DNA of 64,000 bases from Arcobacter sp. CECT 8986 (GCF_004116725.1 NZ_PDKG01000002.1:124001-188000); one strand, 5' to 3'. Positions 45,766 to 55,095 are shown, numbered from the stretch's first letter. Notes: a model not told the origin generated them from the sequence alone. Translations and numbers: made by a program.

Positions 45766-47434
45766 AGTCAGTGAAAATTTCAAATAAAATTGATTTTAGT
45801 TCACTTTTCATCTCTTCATTTAAATCTTTTCTATCTGTATAGATATAAAAAGGAACTGTGTTTAGCATTGAGTGTTTAAGTCTTTTTCTAAGAGTTGATA
45901 CTTCATCTAAATTGATTAGTTCTTCTCCATCATATAAACTAAAATCTTTTTGAACACCTAAGTTAAAAGATACTATTTGATATGTCAAGAAATACTCTTT
46001 TTTCTCAATTTCCCATTTTTTTACAAAGTTATCAAGTACTGTTTGTAGTTTTTTTAATTTAAATTCAGTTATGTATCCAAAACTCTCTCTAAATTTATAT
46101 CTTTCAACAGTTGAGAAGTTTAATACTCTATAAAATTCATTTAGGTTTTTCCAAGGACTTGAAAATACTCTTTTACCAAAAAGAACCTCTTCGAAGCAAT
46201 ATAGATATTTTTGGTCTTTTCTTGTTATTTGGTTACTATTCTTTATTTTGAAGTATTCTTCTTTAAAAAGACTTATCAGCCAGTTTTCATCAAGTAAACA
46301 AACTGTATCTAACTGTTTATTTGAGTCTTCTAGGCTTAAAAACTTCCATAACATAGATATTGAATTTGATAGCTTATCTATTTGTTTTGTATCTTTAAAA
46401 TAGTTAGAAGATAGATACTGAACCACACTTTCTAAAACAGTATCTGTTTTTGCAATACCATGGTTGTAAATAACTTTTTTATAAAGATTAAATCTAAGCT
46501 CTAGCATATGCTCGATGTCTATTAAAGACATATCAAAAAAGCTTAATACAAATCTATTATCTTTTTTTACAAGTATTGCTTGCTTTGTAATTCTAATATG
46601 GTCAATTGGTCCAGTAATATAACCACTTGCAAGCATATCTCTATTTATATAATCAAGTCTATCTGCATCAACAGTACTATCAATATATTTGTGTAAAACA
46701 CTAAAATCAAAATCTTTATAAACTCTATTTTCTAAAATATAAGTTGATAATATTTTAAGAAGTTTTAAATAATTTACATTCTTTTTAAGAAGTTCTGGCA
46801 ACTCAATATCAAAAAGTAAATCAAGAAGTTTTTTACCTATTGCTTCATGTAAAACTAAAGTAGAATTTTGTGTTATTTTCTCATAAATTTCAATAAACTC
46901 TTTCTCTTTATCGTTTAAAATCTCTTTTTGAATTATTTTTGTATATACTTTTTTTAGTGCATGTTCAACTTGATGAGAAAATGGAAGATGACCAACATCA
47001 TGTAGTAATCCCACAATTCTTATTGTTTGAAGCATAATTGTATATACAGCTCTTTGAGATTTTGATTTTGTAGGAATAGTAAATTGGTATAGTGCTTTAT
47101 TTGCAAAATACTCTAAATCTTTGATTTGTAAGTCTAAGTTGTTCTCTACAATAATCTCTTTAATTACATATTTTAGTTGTTTTAAGAACTCATTTTTTGT
47201 TATTTTATCTGCATTAAGTATTGAGTTTTTAAACATAAATGAAGCTAAATGCATTGTTCCTAATGAGTGAATAAATCTTTTAGTTGTAATTGATGGAAAA
47301 GAGAAATATGCAAGTGCATTTTGTGTAATAAACTGTAATCTATTTACTATTTTTGTTTGTAAAATTTTATCTTCTAACTTTGTATACTCTATATGATTGT
47401 ATATTGTATCATTTATTAATCTATTGTGTATTAT
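45764..47434 (-). CDS. HD-superfamily phosphohydrolase (dNTPase/SAMHD1-like), apparent AUA start
   Basis: The HD domain starts with RLQFITQNALAYFSFPSITTKRFIHSLGTMHLASF, the SAMHD1/dGTPase-type opening, followed by LLHDVGHLPFSHQVEHAL (the metal-binding H..HD) and later STVDADRLDYINRDMLASG. The first ATG (47254) would cut away the conserved RFIHSLG part. The frame is open further to a TAG at 47447-47449, with no ATG, GTG or TTG. The ATA at 47434 lies seven bases after AAGGA and is the best start, giving 556 residues. It probably hydrolyses a nucleotide phosphate ester in the cytoplasm; the substrate is unknown. Confidence 0.82.
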   Translation of the reverse strand: MIHNRLINDTIYNHIEYTKLEDKILQTKIVNRLQFITQNALAYFSFPSITTKRFIHSLGTMHLASFMFKNSILNADKITKNEFLKQLKYVIKEIIVENNLDLQIKDLEYFANKALYQFTIPTKSKSQRAVYTIMLQTIRIVGLLHDVGHLPFSHQVEHALKKVYTKIIQKEILNDKEKEFIEIYEKITQNSTLVLHEAIGKKLLDLLFDIELPELLKKNVNYLKLLKILSTYILENRVYKDFDFSVLHKYIDSTVDADRLDYINRDMLASGYITGPIDHIRITKQAILVKKDNRFVLSFFDMSLIDIEHMLELRFNLYKKVIYNHGIAKTDTVLESVVQYLSSNYFKDTKQIDKLSNSISMLWKFLSLEDSNKQLDTVCLLDENWLISLFKEEYFKIKNSNQITRKDQKYLYCFEEVLFGKRVFSSPWKNLNEFYRVLNFSTVERYKFRESFGYITEFKLKKLQTVLDNFVKKWEIEKKEYFLTYQIVSFNLGVQKDFSLYDGEELINLDEVSTLRKRLKHSMLNTVPFYIYTDRKDLNEEMKSELKSILFEIFTD

Positions 47435-47548
47435 TCTAAAATCCTTCTATTTTTTTATATTATATCTTTTAAATAATAAAATTGTTTAATTAAATTATAT
47501 AAATTTTAAGTTGCATAATGGTTACTAAAGATTTAAAGGAGTATTATT

Positions 47549-47568
47549 TTAATAATGATTATTATTAA
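47549..47568. promoter_or_regulatory. AT-rich palindrome before the Cys-rich micro-protein
   Basis: TTAATAAT, GATT and ATTATTAA form a perfect 8-4-8 inverted repeat ending ten bases before the ATG. It partly resembles a Fur box (AATAATGATTATTATT), which would fit an iron-related gene, but its base composition makes chance possible. Confidence 0.35.
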
Positions 47569-47578
47569 GGAAATAAAA

Positions 47579-47710
47579 ATGAATTATGACGACATTATAA
47601 TAGGACTAATTGCAATAGGTTGTATATTTTATTTATATCAAAAATTATTTAGAAAAAAAGGTGATTGTGGCTGTGGTGGCGGTGGCAATTGTAGTTCAAA
47701 GAAAAAATAG
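47579..47710 (+). CDS. Cys-rich single-pass micro-protein, FeoB-associated type
   Basis: The 43-residue protein is missed by length cut-offs. It begins MNYDDIIIGLIAIGCIFYLY, a single membrane segment, then KLFRKKGDCGCGGGGNCSSKKK. The C-terminal C-x-C-x5-C cluster after a basic stretch is the layout of FeoB-associated Cys-rich membrane proteins, small proteins thought to help ferrous iron uptake. AAGG lies eight bases upstream. No feoB is seen in the window, so the link to iron is by resemblance only. It ends in a bidirectional terminator. Confidence 0.7.
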   Translation: MNYDDIIIGLIAIGCIFYLYQKLFRKKGDCGCGGGGNCSSKKK

Positions 47711-47730
47711 AGATTACTCTCTATTTTTTT
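47702..47730. terminator. Bidirectional terminator
   Basis: AATAGAGA, TTAC and TCTCTATT pair perfectly, with A-run on the left and T-run on the right, so it works on both strands. It joins the ends of the micro-protein gene and the convergent PIN-PhoH gene. Confidence 0.85.
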
Positions 47731-49096
47731 TATTTTCAAAGATTCTTTCTGTAAATTCTGCAAATTTACCTCTTACTGCTTTTTCTAATTCAATGGCAAA
47801 CATATTTATCTCATCATGTTTTTCATTTGTCTGTTTTAGAAGTGTAGTAAGACCATTATTATATTTATTTAAATATAGATTATCTATTTGTCTATTTGAA
47901 CCAATCACTATTGCCATACATGATTCATCAAGTCTACTTAAAATAAGTTGAGTTGTCTTTTCACTAGAGTTTTGCCACTCATCCATTATCACAATAGCTG
48001 AACTCAATGTTCTACCTCTTGCTTCCCCTGGCCATAATGTTTCAATACAATATTTTGATGTAAGTTCAGAGATTTTTGATTCTATTGATTCTTTGTTTTC
48101 TCTATTTTCATTTTTTTTCAACTGTTTTTTTGCAACAAACTCTAAAGTATCTGAAAGTGCCATATTATATATTCTAAACTTCTCATCATTTCCAGCAAGA
48201 TAACCTATATCTGCACCTTTATCAAGTGACTCAATAGAGTTTCTAACATATACTATTTTGTCATATAATCCTAAATCAATAAGTCTCATAGCTGAAACAA
48301 TAGACATCAATGTTTTACCACTTCCAGCCTTTGCATCAATAACCAATAAATCAAACATATTAGATAGTATTGCTTTCATAAATAGTTTTTGTTTTAGGTT
48401 TACTGGTTTTATATTTAAAGCTTTGAAATCAGATTCTGTTAGTAGATTTATTTTTTCATTTATTATTAGTGCATATGCTTTATTCCCATCACTGCTTTCA
48501 AAACAGTATGAAAAATTTTCTTGAGTATATTCACTATCAAAGTTTAAAATATCTGATTGTTCTAGGCTATTAAATAGTGAAGAATCAAGTGTTATATTTT
48601 TTAGAAACTCAAACTTTGGAACTGTTGATTTGTCATCATGCAGAGTTTCTGCTTTGATTCCTTTAAATAGTGCAAAAGTTCTTGCATAAACATCAAGTGA
48701 TAAGAATATAGTTTGAGCACCTTTATAGTACTCTTGTGCAATTACAGCAACTTCAATTATTCTTTTATCATTGCTTTCACTTATATGCACTTGTTCTATT
48801 TTAGCTTCATAAATATCTTTTGAAATGATATTTAAATTTAGTGAGTCATTAAAAAGTTTTACTACTTTATATCCTGGTTTATAGTCAACTTCTTTAATTT
48901 TCATATTAGCTAGTAATCTAGCAAACTCTCTTGCATAAAACCCTAGTTCATTTGTCAATTTCTTCTTATCTTCAAGTTCTAATAGAACAGTCTCAGGAAT
49001 TACAATTTTGTTAGTTTTATTGTCTGATATTCTATTTAGATTCTGAATATTTTGTAAGATGATATTGGTATCTAGTACATATATTTTTTCTTTCAT
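47714..49096 (-). CDS. PIN-PhoH protein (PhoH2/YlaK type)
   Basis: The 460-residue cytoplasmic protein has an N-terminal PIN RNase domain (YVLDTNIILQN with D8 at the start; later acidic residues in SNDKRIIEVAV and LSLDVYARTFA) and a C-terminal PhoH ATPase domain. In the latter the Walker A is DAKAGSGKTLMS (about 253-264) and the Walker B is AIVIMDEWQNSS. PhoH2 proteins act as ATP-driven RNA-cleaving helicases and some form toxin-antitoxin pairs; no antitoxin-like small gene is seen directly upstream. It lies 53 bases downstream of selB on the same strand and may be read through from it. Confidence 0.9.
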   Translation of the reverse strand: MKEKIYVLDTNIILQNIQNLNRISDNKTNKIVIPETVLLELEDKKKLTNELGFYAREFARLLANMKIKEVDYKPGYKVVKLFNDSLNLNIISKDIYEAKIEQVHISESNDKRIIEVAVIAQEYYKGAQTIFLSLDVYARTFALFKGIKAETLHDDKSTVPKFEFLKNITLDSSLFNSLEQSDILNFDSEYTQENFSYCFESSDGNKAYALIINEKINLLTESDFKALNIKPVNLKQKLFMKAILSNMFDLLVIDAKAGSGKTLMSIVSAMRLIDLGLYDKIVYVRNSIESLDKGADIGYLAGNDEKFRIYNMALSDTLEFVAKKQLKKNENRENKESIESKISELTSKYCIETLWPGEARGRTLSSAIVIMDEWQNSSEKTTQLILSRLDESCMAIVIGSNRQIDNLYLNKYNNGLTTLLKQTNEKHDEINMFAIELEKAVRGKFAEFTERIFENKKNRE

Positions 49097-49149
49097 AAGA
49101 AAATTATATCCCTAGAACGATTACATTTTAATGACAAATTGTATATTTG

Positions 49150-50991
49150 TTACACAAGTTGTGTAACAAAAACTCTTTTATTGTCTACTTTTTTAATTTG
49201 AGAAAAATTATCTAAATAATCAAGATAAGCAATGATATATTTTCTACTTAGAGGATATCTCTCTTTGAAGTTTTGAATATCAATATATCCTTCATCAGTT
49301 ATTATTTTTTTCATCTCTTTTACTATGTGTGTTAAATTATCTGCATGAATAAAAAGATTGTGTTGTAATCTAAATACTTGTTTTTTAGAGCATAATGCTT
49401 TTAAAATATTATCTCCAAGTTTTCTATCTATATCCAAATCATCATAGATATTATAAGGTGCAGTTGGACTAAATTTCTCTTCTTCTAATCTTTTTGCAAT
49501 TAGTGTTTCAAGTGATTGTGTAAAATCTTCTTTTATATTTGCATTTTTATATAAGTTCTTTTCTCTTTTTAGAAAATTACTTTGCGTTAATTCATCTAAA
49601 ACTAACTGAATAAAAGAAGTACTTGCCCATTTTATTCTAAGTTTAATAGCTGCATTTGAAAGTAGGGCAAATTTATTCTTTTTATAAATATCTTCGATTT
49701 TTTCTTTGATATAATCTTTTGTTTCAATTGGATAGATTATTAACTCTTCTTTATCACAAAATACATTAGATAAGTTCTCTCCAAATTCAACTGCTTCTTG
49801 ATGACTTAGTGCAAATCTTTGAGCAGAAGAGATTAAACCCAAACCTTTTTTATGTGCTTGCAATAATATTTTATATGCTTTATCAAAATTTGATTGGTAA
49901 AGTGAATCTAAAAGTTCTTTTTTTTGTGTTTTTTTCATTGGGTCATTTACACAATTTAAAACAGTTCCTCCAGCAATAGTATCGTTTGATTGTCTTAAAA
50001 TAACTTTCTCTTTATAAATAGAGAAAAACTCTTCTTTTGCTTTTACTGTTGCAAAACCCTCTTCTAAACTAGAAGTTGAATCAAATAATAAAACTTTAAC
50101 TTCCACTTTTTTAGAACCAATAAATAAAGAGTATGTTCTATTGTGATATAGCTTTTTACCTTTTAAGCATTTAAAACTAATATCTAAAGTATTAAAACCT
50201 CTTAAGTATCCTTTTTTAGATATTATGTCACCTCTTTTTAAATCTGCTGTTTTTATATTTTGTAGATTTAAAGCAGCTCTATTTGAGATATTTGCTTCAA
50301 GTGCATTCTTATTATGAACTTGAATATTTTTTATTTTGGCTTCTTTATTTAATCTTGGAATAAATACTTTTTCATCAATCTCACATTTATTTCCTAAAAC
50401 TGTACCTGTTACAACAGTACCAATTCCTTTTACTGAAAATACTCTATCTATATAATATCTAAAGAAATTTTCTTGTTCTTTATTTGTACTTTTTATAGTA
50501 AATAGTTTCTCTTTTAAATTCTCAATTGAAGCTTTATCATTTGTAGATACACTACATATAAATTTAATATCAAAATTAAAATCTTTTAAAAAGCTCTGTA
50601 TTTGTGATGTTACTTCTTTTAGTTTATCTTCATCTACTAAATCTTTTTTTGTAATAACAACAACTAACTCTTTAATATTAAGTAAATCAATAATCTCAAT
50701 ATGTTCTACTGTTTGAGGCATAATTCCTTCATTTGCTGCAACTACTAACATTACGCAGTCAAATGAAAAAGCTCCCGCAATCATATTTTTTACAAGTTTT
50801 TCATGCCCTGGAACATCAATAAAAGCTATATTTTGTTGACCTCTTCTTAAGTTTGAAAAAGATAAATCAATAGTAATACCTCTTTGTTTTTCCTCTTTTG
50901 TTTCATCACCTTCAAAACCATTTAATGCTTTGATTAGTGATGTTTTACCATGGTCAATATGCCCAGCAGTACCTATAATAATATTGCTCAT
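49150..50991 (-). CDS. selB: Selenocysteine-specific elongation factor SelB
   Basis: The 613-residue translation GTPase delivers Sec-tRNA to UGA codons next to a SECIS hairpin. The GTPase motifs are GTAGHIDHGKTS (7-18), the RGITIDLSF switch, DVPGHEKL (about 59-66) and TKKD (about 113-116). Domains II and III follow (FSVKGIGTVVTGTVLG). The C-terminal third consists of winged-helix repeats that would read the SECIS (LSNAAIKLRIKWASTS and ending RYPLSRKYIIAYLDYLD). The start overlaps the selA stop (ATGA), so the two are coupled. The presence of two predicted SECIS elements nearby supports an active system. Confidence 0.97.
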   Translation of the reverse strand: MSNIIIGTAGHIDHGKTSLIKALNGFEGDETKEEKQRGITIDLSFSNLRRGQQNIAFIDVPGHEKLVKNMIAGAFSFDCVMLVVAANEGIMPQTVEHIEIIDLLNIKELVVVITKKDLVDEDKLKEVTSQIQSFLKDFNFDIKFICSVSTNDKASIENLKEKLFTIKSTNKEQENFFRYYIDRVFSVKGIGTVVTGTVLGNKCEIDEKVFIPRLNKEAKIKNIQVHNKNALEANISNRAALNLQNIKTADLKRGDIISKKGYLRGFNTLDISFKCLKGKKLYHNRTYSLFIGSKKVEVKVLLFDSTSSLEEGFATVKAKEEFFSIYKEKVILRQSNDTIAGGTVLNCVNDPMKKTQKKELLDSLYQSNFDKAYKILLQAHKKGLGLISSAQRFALSHQEAVEFGENLSNVFCDKEELIIYPIETKDYIKEKIEDIYKKNKFALLSNAAIKLRIKWASTSFIQLVLDELTQSNFLKREKNLYKNANIKEDFTQSLETLIAKRLEEEKFSPTAPYNIYDDLDIDRKLGDNILKALCSKKQVFRLQHNLFIHADNLTHIVKEMKKIITDEGYIDIQNFKERYPLSRKYIIAYLDYLDNFSQIKKVDNKRVFVTQLV

Positions 50992-52334
50992 TTAAATACC
51001 TTTTTTATAATTGTTACTATTTCATCAAGTTCAGCTTCTTGTATACTTCTAAAATCTAATAATACTTTTTCATTTTCAATTCGTGTTATTAGATTATTTT
51101 TTCTTAAAAGTTCTTCTATTTTATTTGGTTTGAAATCTTTATATTCAATACTCAAAGCAATTGTAGGAATTTTCCTATTTGGTGTTGTTCCTCCTCCAAT
51201 AAGAGATGAGGTTTCTATTATCTCACAATTGCAAATGTTTTGTAAATTCTCTTTTATATATTGTGCTCTTTTATTTAGTGTTTGTGTTGAAGTATATAGC
51301 ATTTTTAAAGTTGGAATATCTTCAAGTTCATCTTTTAAGTATGAATTTAAATGAACTTCCAATAAGCTAAGTGTTATTTTATCAACCCTTAACATTCTTA
51401 ATAGTTGATTCTTTTTTATTTGCTTAATTAACTCTTTTTTACCAAGAATTATTCCTGCTTGTACACTTCCTAATAATTTATCCCCAGAAAAACTTATTAA
51501 TGAAGGATTATGTTGCATTATTTTTAATATTGATGGTTCATTTTTATCTAAATTATAAGGCAAGTCAATCATATGACCACTTCCCATATCATAATAATCA
51601 ATTACTTTATTTTTATTAGCTATATCAATTATATCTTCAAGTGCAACTTCACTTGTAAAGCCTTCAATAGAGTAGTTTGATTTGTGTACTTTCATTAAGA
51701 TTGAAGTATTACTATTTATTGCTTCTTCATAATCTTTTTTATGAGTTTTATTTGTTGTTCCTATCTCTTTTAAAATAGCTCCACTTTGTGACATTACTTC
51801 AGGAACTCTAAAACTTCCTCCAATCTCTACTAATTCACCTCTACTTACAACAGCTTCTTTATTTTTTGCAAAAGTATTTAGTATTAAAAATACAGCACTT
51901 GCATTATTATTTACTACTAGTGCATCTTCACAACCTGTTAGGTTTTGTAGAGTTTTTACTATATGAGAGTATCTTTCACCTCTTTTACCTTTTTTTAAAT
52001 CATATTCAAGGTTATTATATGAACTTACTAAACTTTTAACTTTATCAAAACTTTTTTGTGTAATTAGACTTCTTCCAAGATTTGTATGAACTATTATTCC
52101 AGTGGCATTAATTACCTTTTCTAAAGAAGGTTTTGTGATATATTCATATTCTGATATAACATCATCAATTAATCTTTGCTCATCGATATTATCAACATTA
52201 TTAGATAAAATATCTTCTCTTAATTTGTTTATTTTATCTTTTGCAATTTTTGTAATTAATTTAGAAGAGTAGTTTTCAAAGATTTTATTTTTGATAAATT
52301 TATCAACTTTTGGAATCTGTTTTAGTAAAGTCAT
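50988..52334 (-). CDS. selA: L-seryl-tRNA(Sec) selenium transferase SelA
   Basis: The 448-residue PLP enzyme converts Ser-tRNA(Sec) to Sec-tRNA(Sec) with selenophosphate. Conserved segments are VINATGIIVHTNLGRS (about 74-89), RGERYSH (about 118-124), SRGELVEIGGSFRVPEVM, DMGSG and the PLP Lys286 in SFSGDKLLGSVQAG. The length is like E. coli SelA (463). The start ATG is 54 bases from the 5' end of tRNA-Sec on the other strand, so the two promoters overlap head to head. Confidence 0.97.
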   Translation of the reverse strand: MTLLKQIPKVDKFIKNKIFENYSSKLITKIAKDKINKLREDILSNNVDNIDEQRLIDDVISEYEYITKPSLEKVINATGIIVHTNLGRSLITQKSFDKVKSLVSSYNNLEYDLKKGKRGERYSHIVKTLQNLTGCEDALVVNNNASAVFLILNTFAKNKEAVVSRGELVEIGGSFRVPEVMSQSGAILKEIGTTNKTHKKDYEEAINSNTSILMKVHKSNYSIEGFTSEVALEDIIDIANKNKVIDYYDMGSGHMIDLPYNLDKNEPSILKIMQHNPSLISFSGDKLLGSVQAGIILGKKELIKQIKKNQLLRMLRVDKITLSLLEVHLNSYLKDELEDIPTLKMLYTSTQTLNKRAQYIKENLQNICNCEIIETSSLIGGGTTPNRKIPTIALSIEYKDFKPNKIEELLRKNNLITRIENEKVLLDFRSIQEAELDEIVTIIKKVFK

Positions 52335-52387
52335 TTTTACCCTTTTATATTATTTTAAATTTATATGTAGTAAAATTACATACTTAT

Positions 52388-52486
52388 TGGGAGGTATGCG
52401 ATCCTGGTGGACGCCACGGGCTTCAACCCCGATGTCTGGCTTTGTGTAAAGTTGGAGGTAGGTTCGATTCCTACACCTTCTCGCCA
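52388..52486 (+). tRNA. selC: tRNA-Sec (anticodon UCA)
   Basis: The 99-base gene has the long variable arm of a tRNA-Sec (52432-52458, with CTTT/AAAG pairing) and anticodon TCA at 52423-52425 in loop CTTCAAC between CGGG and CCCG. Its extended D stem reads GCG-TCC/GGA-CGC with a bulge, and the T arm is GTAGG-TTCGATT-CCTAC. The 3' end GCCA is encoded. The acceptor helix pairs over seven positions (389-395 with 475-481) with two G-U pairs; the outermost pair (T388-C482) does not close, so the exact 5' end is uncertain by one base. It decodes UGA in fdhA and selD. Confidence 0.93.
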
Positions 52487-52635
52487 AACTCCCATCTTAT
52501 TAAACTACATTATATCAAAATCAATACTTTTATTATTATTAAAGTCTTTAAGTTTAAATTTTTTTGAAATTATATCTTAAGGGTGTTACTAAAAAGCTTA
52601 ATTTAGGTAAATTTTTTTTTACTAATTTTTTTGAG

Positions 52636-52671
52636 AAATAAAAAAACCCCTCAAATAAATTCAAGGGGTTT
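52636..52671 (-). terminator. Rho-independent terminator of selD
   Basis: On the minus strand AAACCCCT, a 12-base loop and AGGGGTTT are followed by a run of seven T. It lies about 60 bases beyond the selD stop codon. Confidence 0.9.
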
Positions 52672-52728
52672 GGAAAATTGCCACAGAACAGTATTATAAC
52701 AATTAAATGGTATCTAAAAGTTACTTTT

Positions 52729-53766
52729 TTAGTGAATAATTATATCTTTTGCACCTTTTGGTATAACATCACCAATAATTGCAGCATAACCAAAAGATAA
52801 ATCTTCTATCTCTTTAATGTACTCTTTTGCATCCTCTTTACTCATAGATATTAGTAATCCACCAGAAGTTTGTGCATCACTAAGTATAAGTTTAAAAGAT
52901 TCATCTACATTATTCATAAATAGAACTTTATCTTCTATATATTTTAAATTTCTTTTTGAACCACCAGGAACTACGCCTTGTTCACATAAAGAAATAGCCT
53001 CTTGTACCAATGGAACACTACTTGAGTTTATACTAAAAGTAATCAATTCGTTTATACATTCTAAAGAGTGACCTAAAAGTCCAAAACCTGTAATATCTGT
53101 ACACGAGTGAACTTTATATTTTTTCATTATTTTTGATGGTAGATAATTTAATGCAGACATAATATCACTACATTTTTTTATCATACTATCAGTTAATAAA
53201 TCTCTTTTAATAGCTGTTGTTAAAATACCCATACCAATTGGTTTTGTTAAAACAAGTACATCCCCAATTTGTGCAGTATTATTTCTAACTATTTCATCAG
53301 GATGAATCATCCCTGTAACACTTAGTCCGTAATACATCTCAGGTGATTCAATAGTATGTCCACCTAAAAGTACTCCGCCGCACTCTTTAATCTTTTCATT
53401 ACCTCCATTTAGAATCTCTCCTAAAGCCTCTGAAGATAAATTTTTTCTATCAAAACCTACTATATTTAACGCAGTTTTTACTTCCGCACCCATAGCAAAA
53501 ACGTCACTAAGTGAATTTGCAGCAGCTATTCTCCCATATAAGTATGGGTCATCAATAACCGGCGTGATAAAATCAAGTGTTTGAACCATTGCTTGTGTAT
53601 CATTTATTTGATATACACTTGCATCTTCACTTGTATCAAATCCTACTAAGACTCTGCTATCGTTTGGTTTTAAACTACATATAGTTTGTTTAAGGTCACC
53701 CGGACCCATCTTTGCAGCTCAACCAGCAGCGTTTACAAATTTTGTAAGTTGATATTCGTTATTCAT
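52729..53766 (-). CDS. selD: Selenide, water dikinase SelD, itself a selenoprotein
   Basis: SelD makes selenophosphate from selenide and ATP. The ATG at 53766 opens the frame MNNEYQLTKFVNAAG, then TGA at 53721-53719 (codon 16), then AAKMGPGDL; the rest is open to 52729, 345 residues in all. The TGA is at the position of Cys17 of E. coli SelD, and K19 matches the essential Lys20. Later motifs are GFDTSEDASVYQ, FITPVIDDPY, GGHTIESPEMYYG and CTDITGFGLLGHSLE. A hairpin follows the TGA (see separate entry). A start at the later ATG (53709) would lose the active site, so Sec insertion is needed. Confidence 0.95.
53694..53721 (-). promoter_or_regulatory. Candidate bacterial SECIS in selD
   Basis: Counting the T of the TGA as 0, GGTC (15-18) pairs with GACC (24-27) around a loop CGGGT, so GGU occupies 21-23. 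The fdhA hairpin has GGU at the same offset. The stem is short and weaker than in fdhA. Confidence 0.6.
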
Positions 53767-53837
53767 TTTTTACTCTTATTTATTTTTTTTCATTTTACTT
53801 TTAATTAAGTTAAAGTTAAATTAATAAAATAATATTG

Positions 53838-53853
53838 GTAAAAAATTTTTTAC
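53838..53853. promoter_or_regulatory. Perfect AT palindrome between selD and transglutaminase gene
   Basis: GTAAAAAATTTTTTAC is a perfect 16-base palindrome, preceded by TTG. TTGGTAAA (53835-53842) recurs twice upstream of fdh (59166 and 59222). The region lies between divergent selD and the transglutaminase-like gene and could control either. Confidence 0.45.
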
Positions 53854-53992
53854 TTTTATTAAGTTTACTTTTATTTACACTATAATATTATTTCAATAAC
53901 AATACGTTCAATTACCATAGGTTATGGTTGACTTAAAGTATTTATTGCTTTATATCTTTATCGCTGAACAAATAACAGTAGAGGCACAAAGA

Positions 53993-55090
53993 ATGCAAAG
54001 AAGATCTTTTTTAAAAACAGCAGCAGTTGTAGGTACAACAATGGCTATTACTCCTTCAATAGTATTATCAGATACTAAAACAAACGCTTTTGGAATAACT
54101 AAAAAACCAAGAAAGTTTTCAGTTACAAATACATTTGATTTAGAAACAAATGACCAAGTTGCAAAACTTTGGGTTCCACTTCCTTTAGATTCTAGTTATC
54201 AAAAAGTATTAAAAGTTTCATATGATGGTGATTTTGATGAGGCATTTATCTCAAATAATAACGCATATGATACAAAACTTTTATTTGCTAAATGGAATAA
54301 AAATTCAAAATCAAGAAAATTAGTTGTTAAATTTGACATAATTATGCAAGAAAGAAGTGTTAACTTCCCAAAAGCAAAAAATAGTACTATTTACCCAGAA
54401 GATGTAAAAGAGTTCTTAAAAGGAACAAAACATACACCAATCACAAAAAAACTTACATCTTTCGCAAATGAAATAACTAAAGATGCAAGAACTCCATTAG
54501 AAAAAGCACAAGCAATTTTTGATTGGACAGTAGATAACATGTACAGAGATGAAAGTGTTATTGGTTGTGGAGTAGGTGATGCTTCTAGAATCATTGAAAA
54601 GAAACTATTTGGTGGAAAATGTACAGATGTAAGTTCTGTATTTGTTGCATTATTAAGAAATGCAGGAATTCCTGCAAGAGAAGTGTTTGGTATCAGATTA
54701 GGTAAATCAATGATTTCTAAATCTTGTGGTAAAGCTGATGAAAATGGTTTTGCTAAAATAACTGGTGGTCAACATTGTAGAGCAGAGTTCTATTTAGTTG
54801 GATTAGGTTGGGTTCCAGCAGATCCAGCAGACGTGACTAAAGTAAGAACACAAGAAAAACTTACAAATGATGATAAAAAAATCAAAGATTTAAGAAAATA
54901 TTTCTTCGGAAATTGGGAAATGAACTGGGCAGCATTTAACTATGCTAGAGATTTTGTATTAAATCCAAAACCAGCACAATATCCATTAAATATGTTAGGT
55001 TATCCATATGGTGAAATGGATGATGATGTATTAAATTACTATGCACCTAAAGAGTTTAAGTATTCATATACTTCACAAGAAGTAAAATAG
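53993..55090 (+). CDS. Tat-exported transglutaminase-like protein
   Basis: I start at 53993 because GAGG lies eight bases upstream and the product then begins MQRRSFLKTAAVVG, a twin-arginine signal peptide. The 365-residue protein has a transglutaminase-like papain-fold domain: Cys in GGKCTDVSSVFVALLRNAGIPAREVFG (about 202), His in GGQHCRAEFYLVGLGWVPADPAD (about 254), and Asp following. Such periplasmic domains act as peptidases or amidases; the substrate is unknown. The two small metal-type genes follow at once and are probably co-transcribed. Confidence 0.82.
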   Translation: MQRRSFLKTAAVVGTTMAITPSIVLSDTKTNAFGITKKPRKFSVTNTFDLETNDQVAKLWVPLPLDSSYQKVLKVSYDGDFDEAFISNNNAYDTKLLFAKWNKNSKSRKLVVKFDIIMQERSVNFPKAKNSTIYPEDVKEFLKGTKHTPITKKLTSFANEITKDARTPLEKAQAIFDWTVDNMYRDESVIGCGVGDASRIIEKKLFGGKCTDVSSVFVALLRNAGIPAREVFGIRLGKSMISKSCGKADENGFAKITGGQHCRAEFYLVGLGWVPADPADVTKVRTQEKLTNDDKKIKDLRKYFFGNWEMNWAAFNYARDFVLNPKPAQYPLNMLGYPYGEMDDDVLNYYAPKEFKYSYTSQEVK

Positions 55091-55095
55091 TTAAA

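Noticed and set aside
52310-52567. Reading frame of 85 codons across the tRNA-Sec gene on the plus strand
   Set aside because: It overlaps the tRNA and the selA start, with no protein-like features; the tRNA explains the GC-rich stretch.
53924-53992. Longer start of the transglutaminase-like protein with 23 extra residues
   Set aside because: No ribosome site is present, and it would bury the twin-arginine signal peptide; the ATG at 53993 has GAGG at the right distance.
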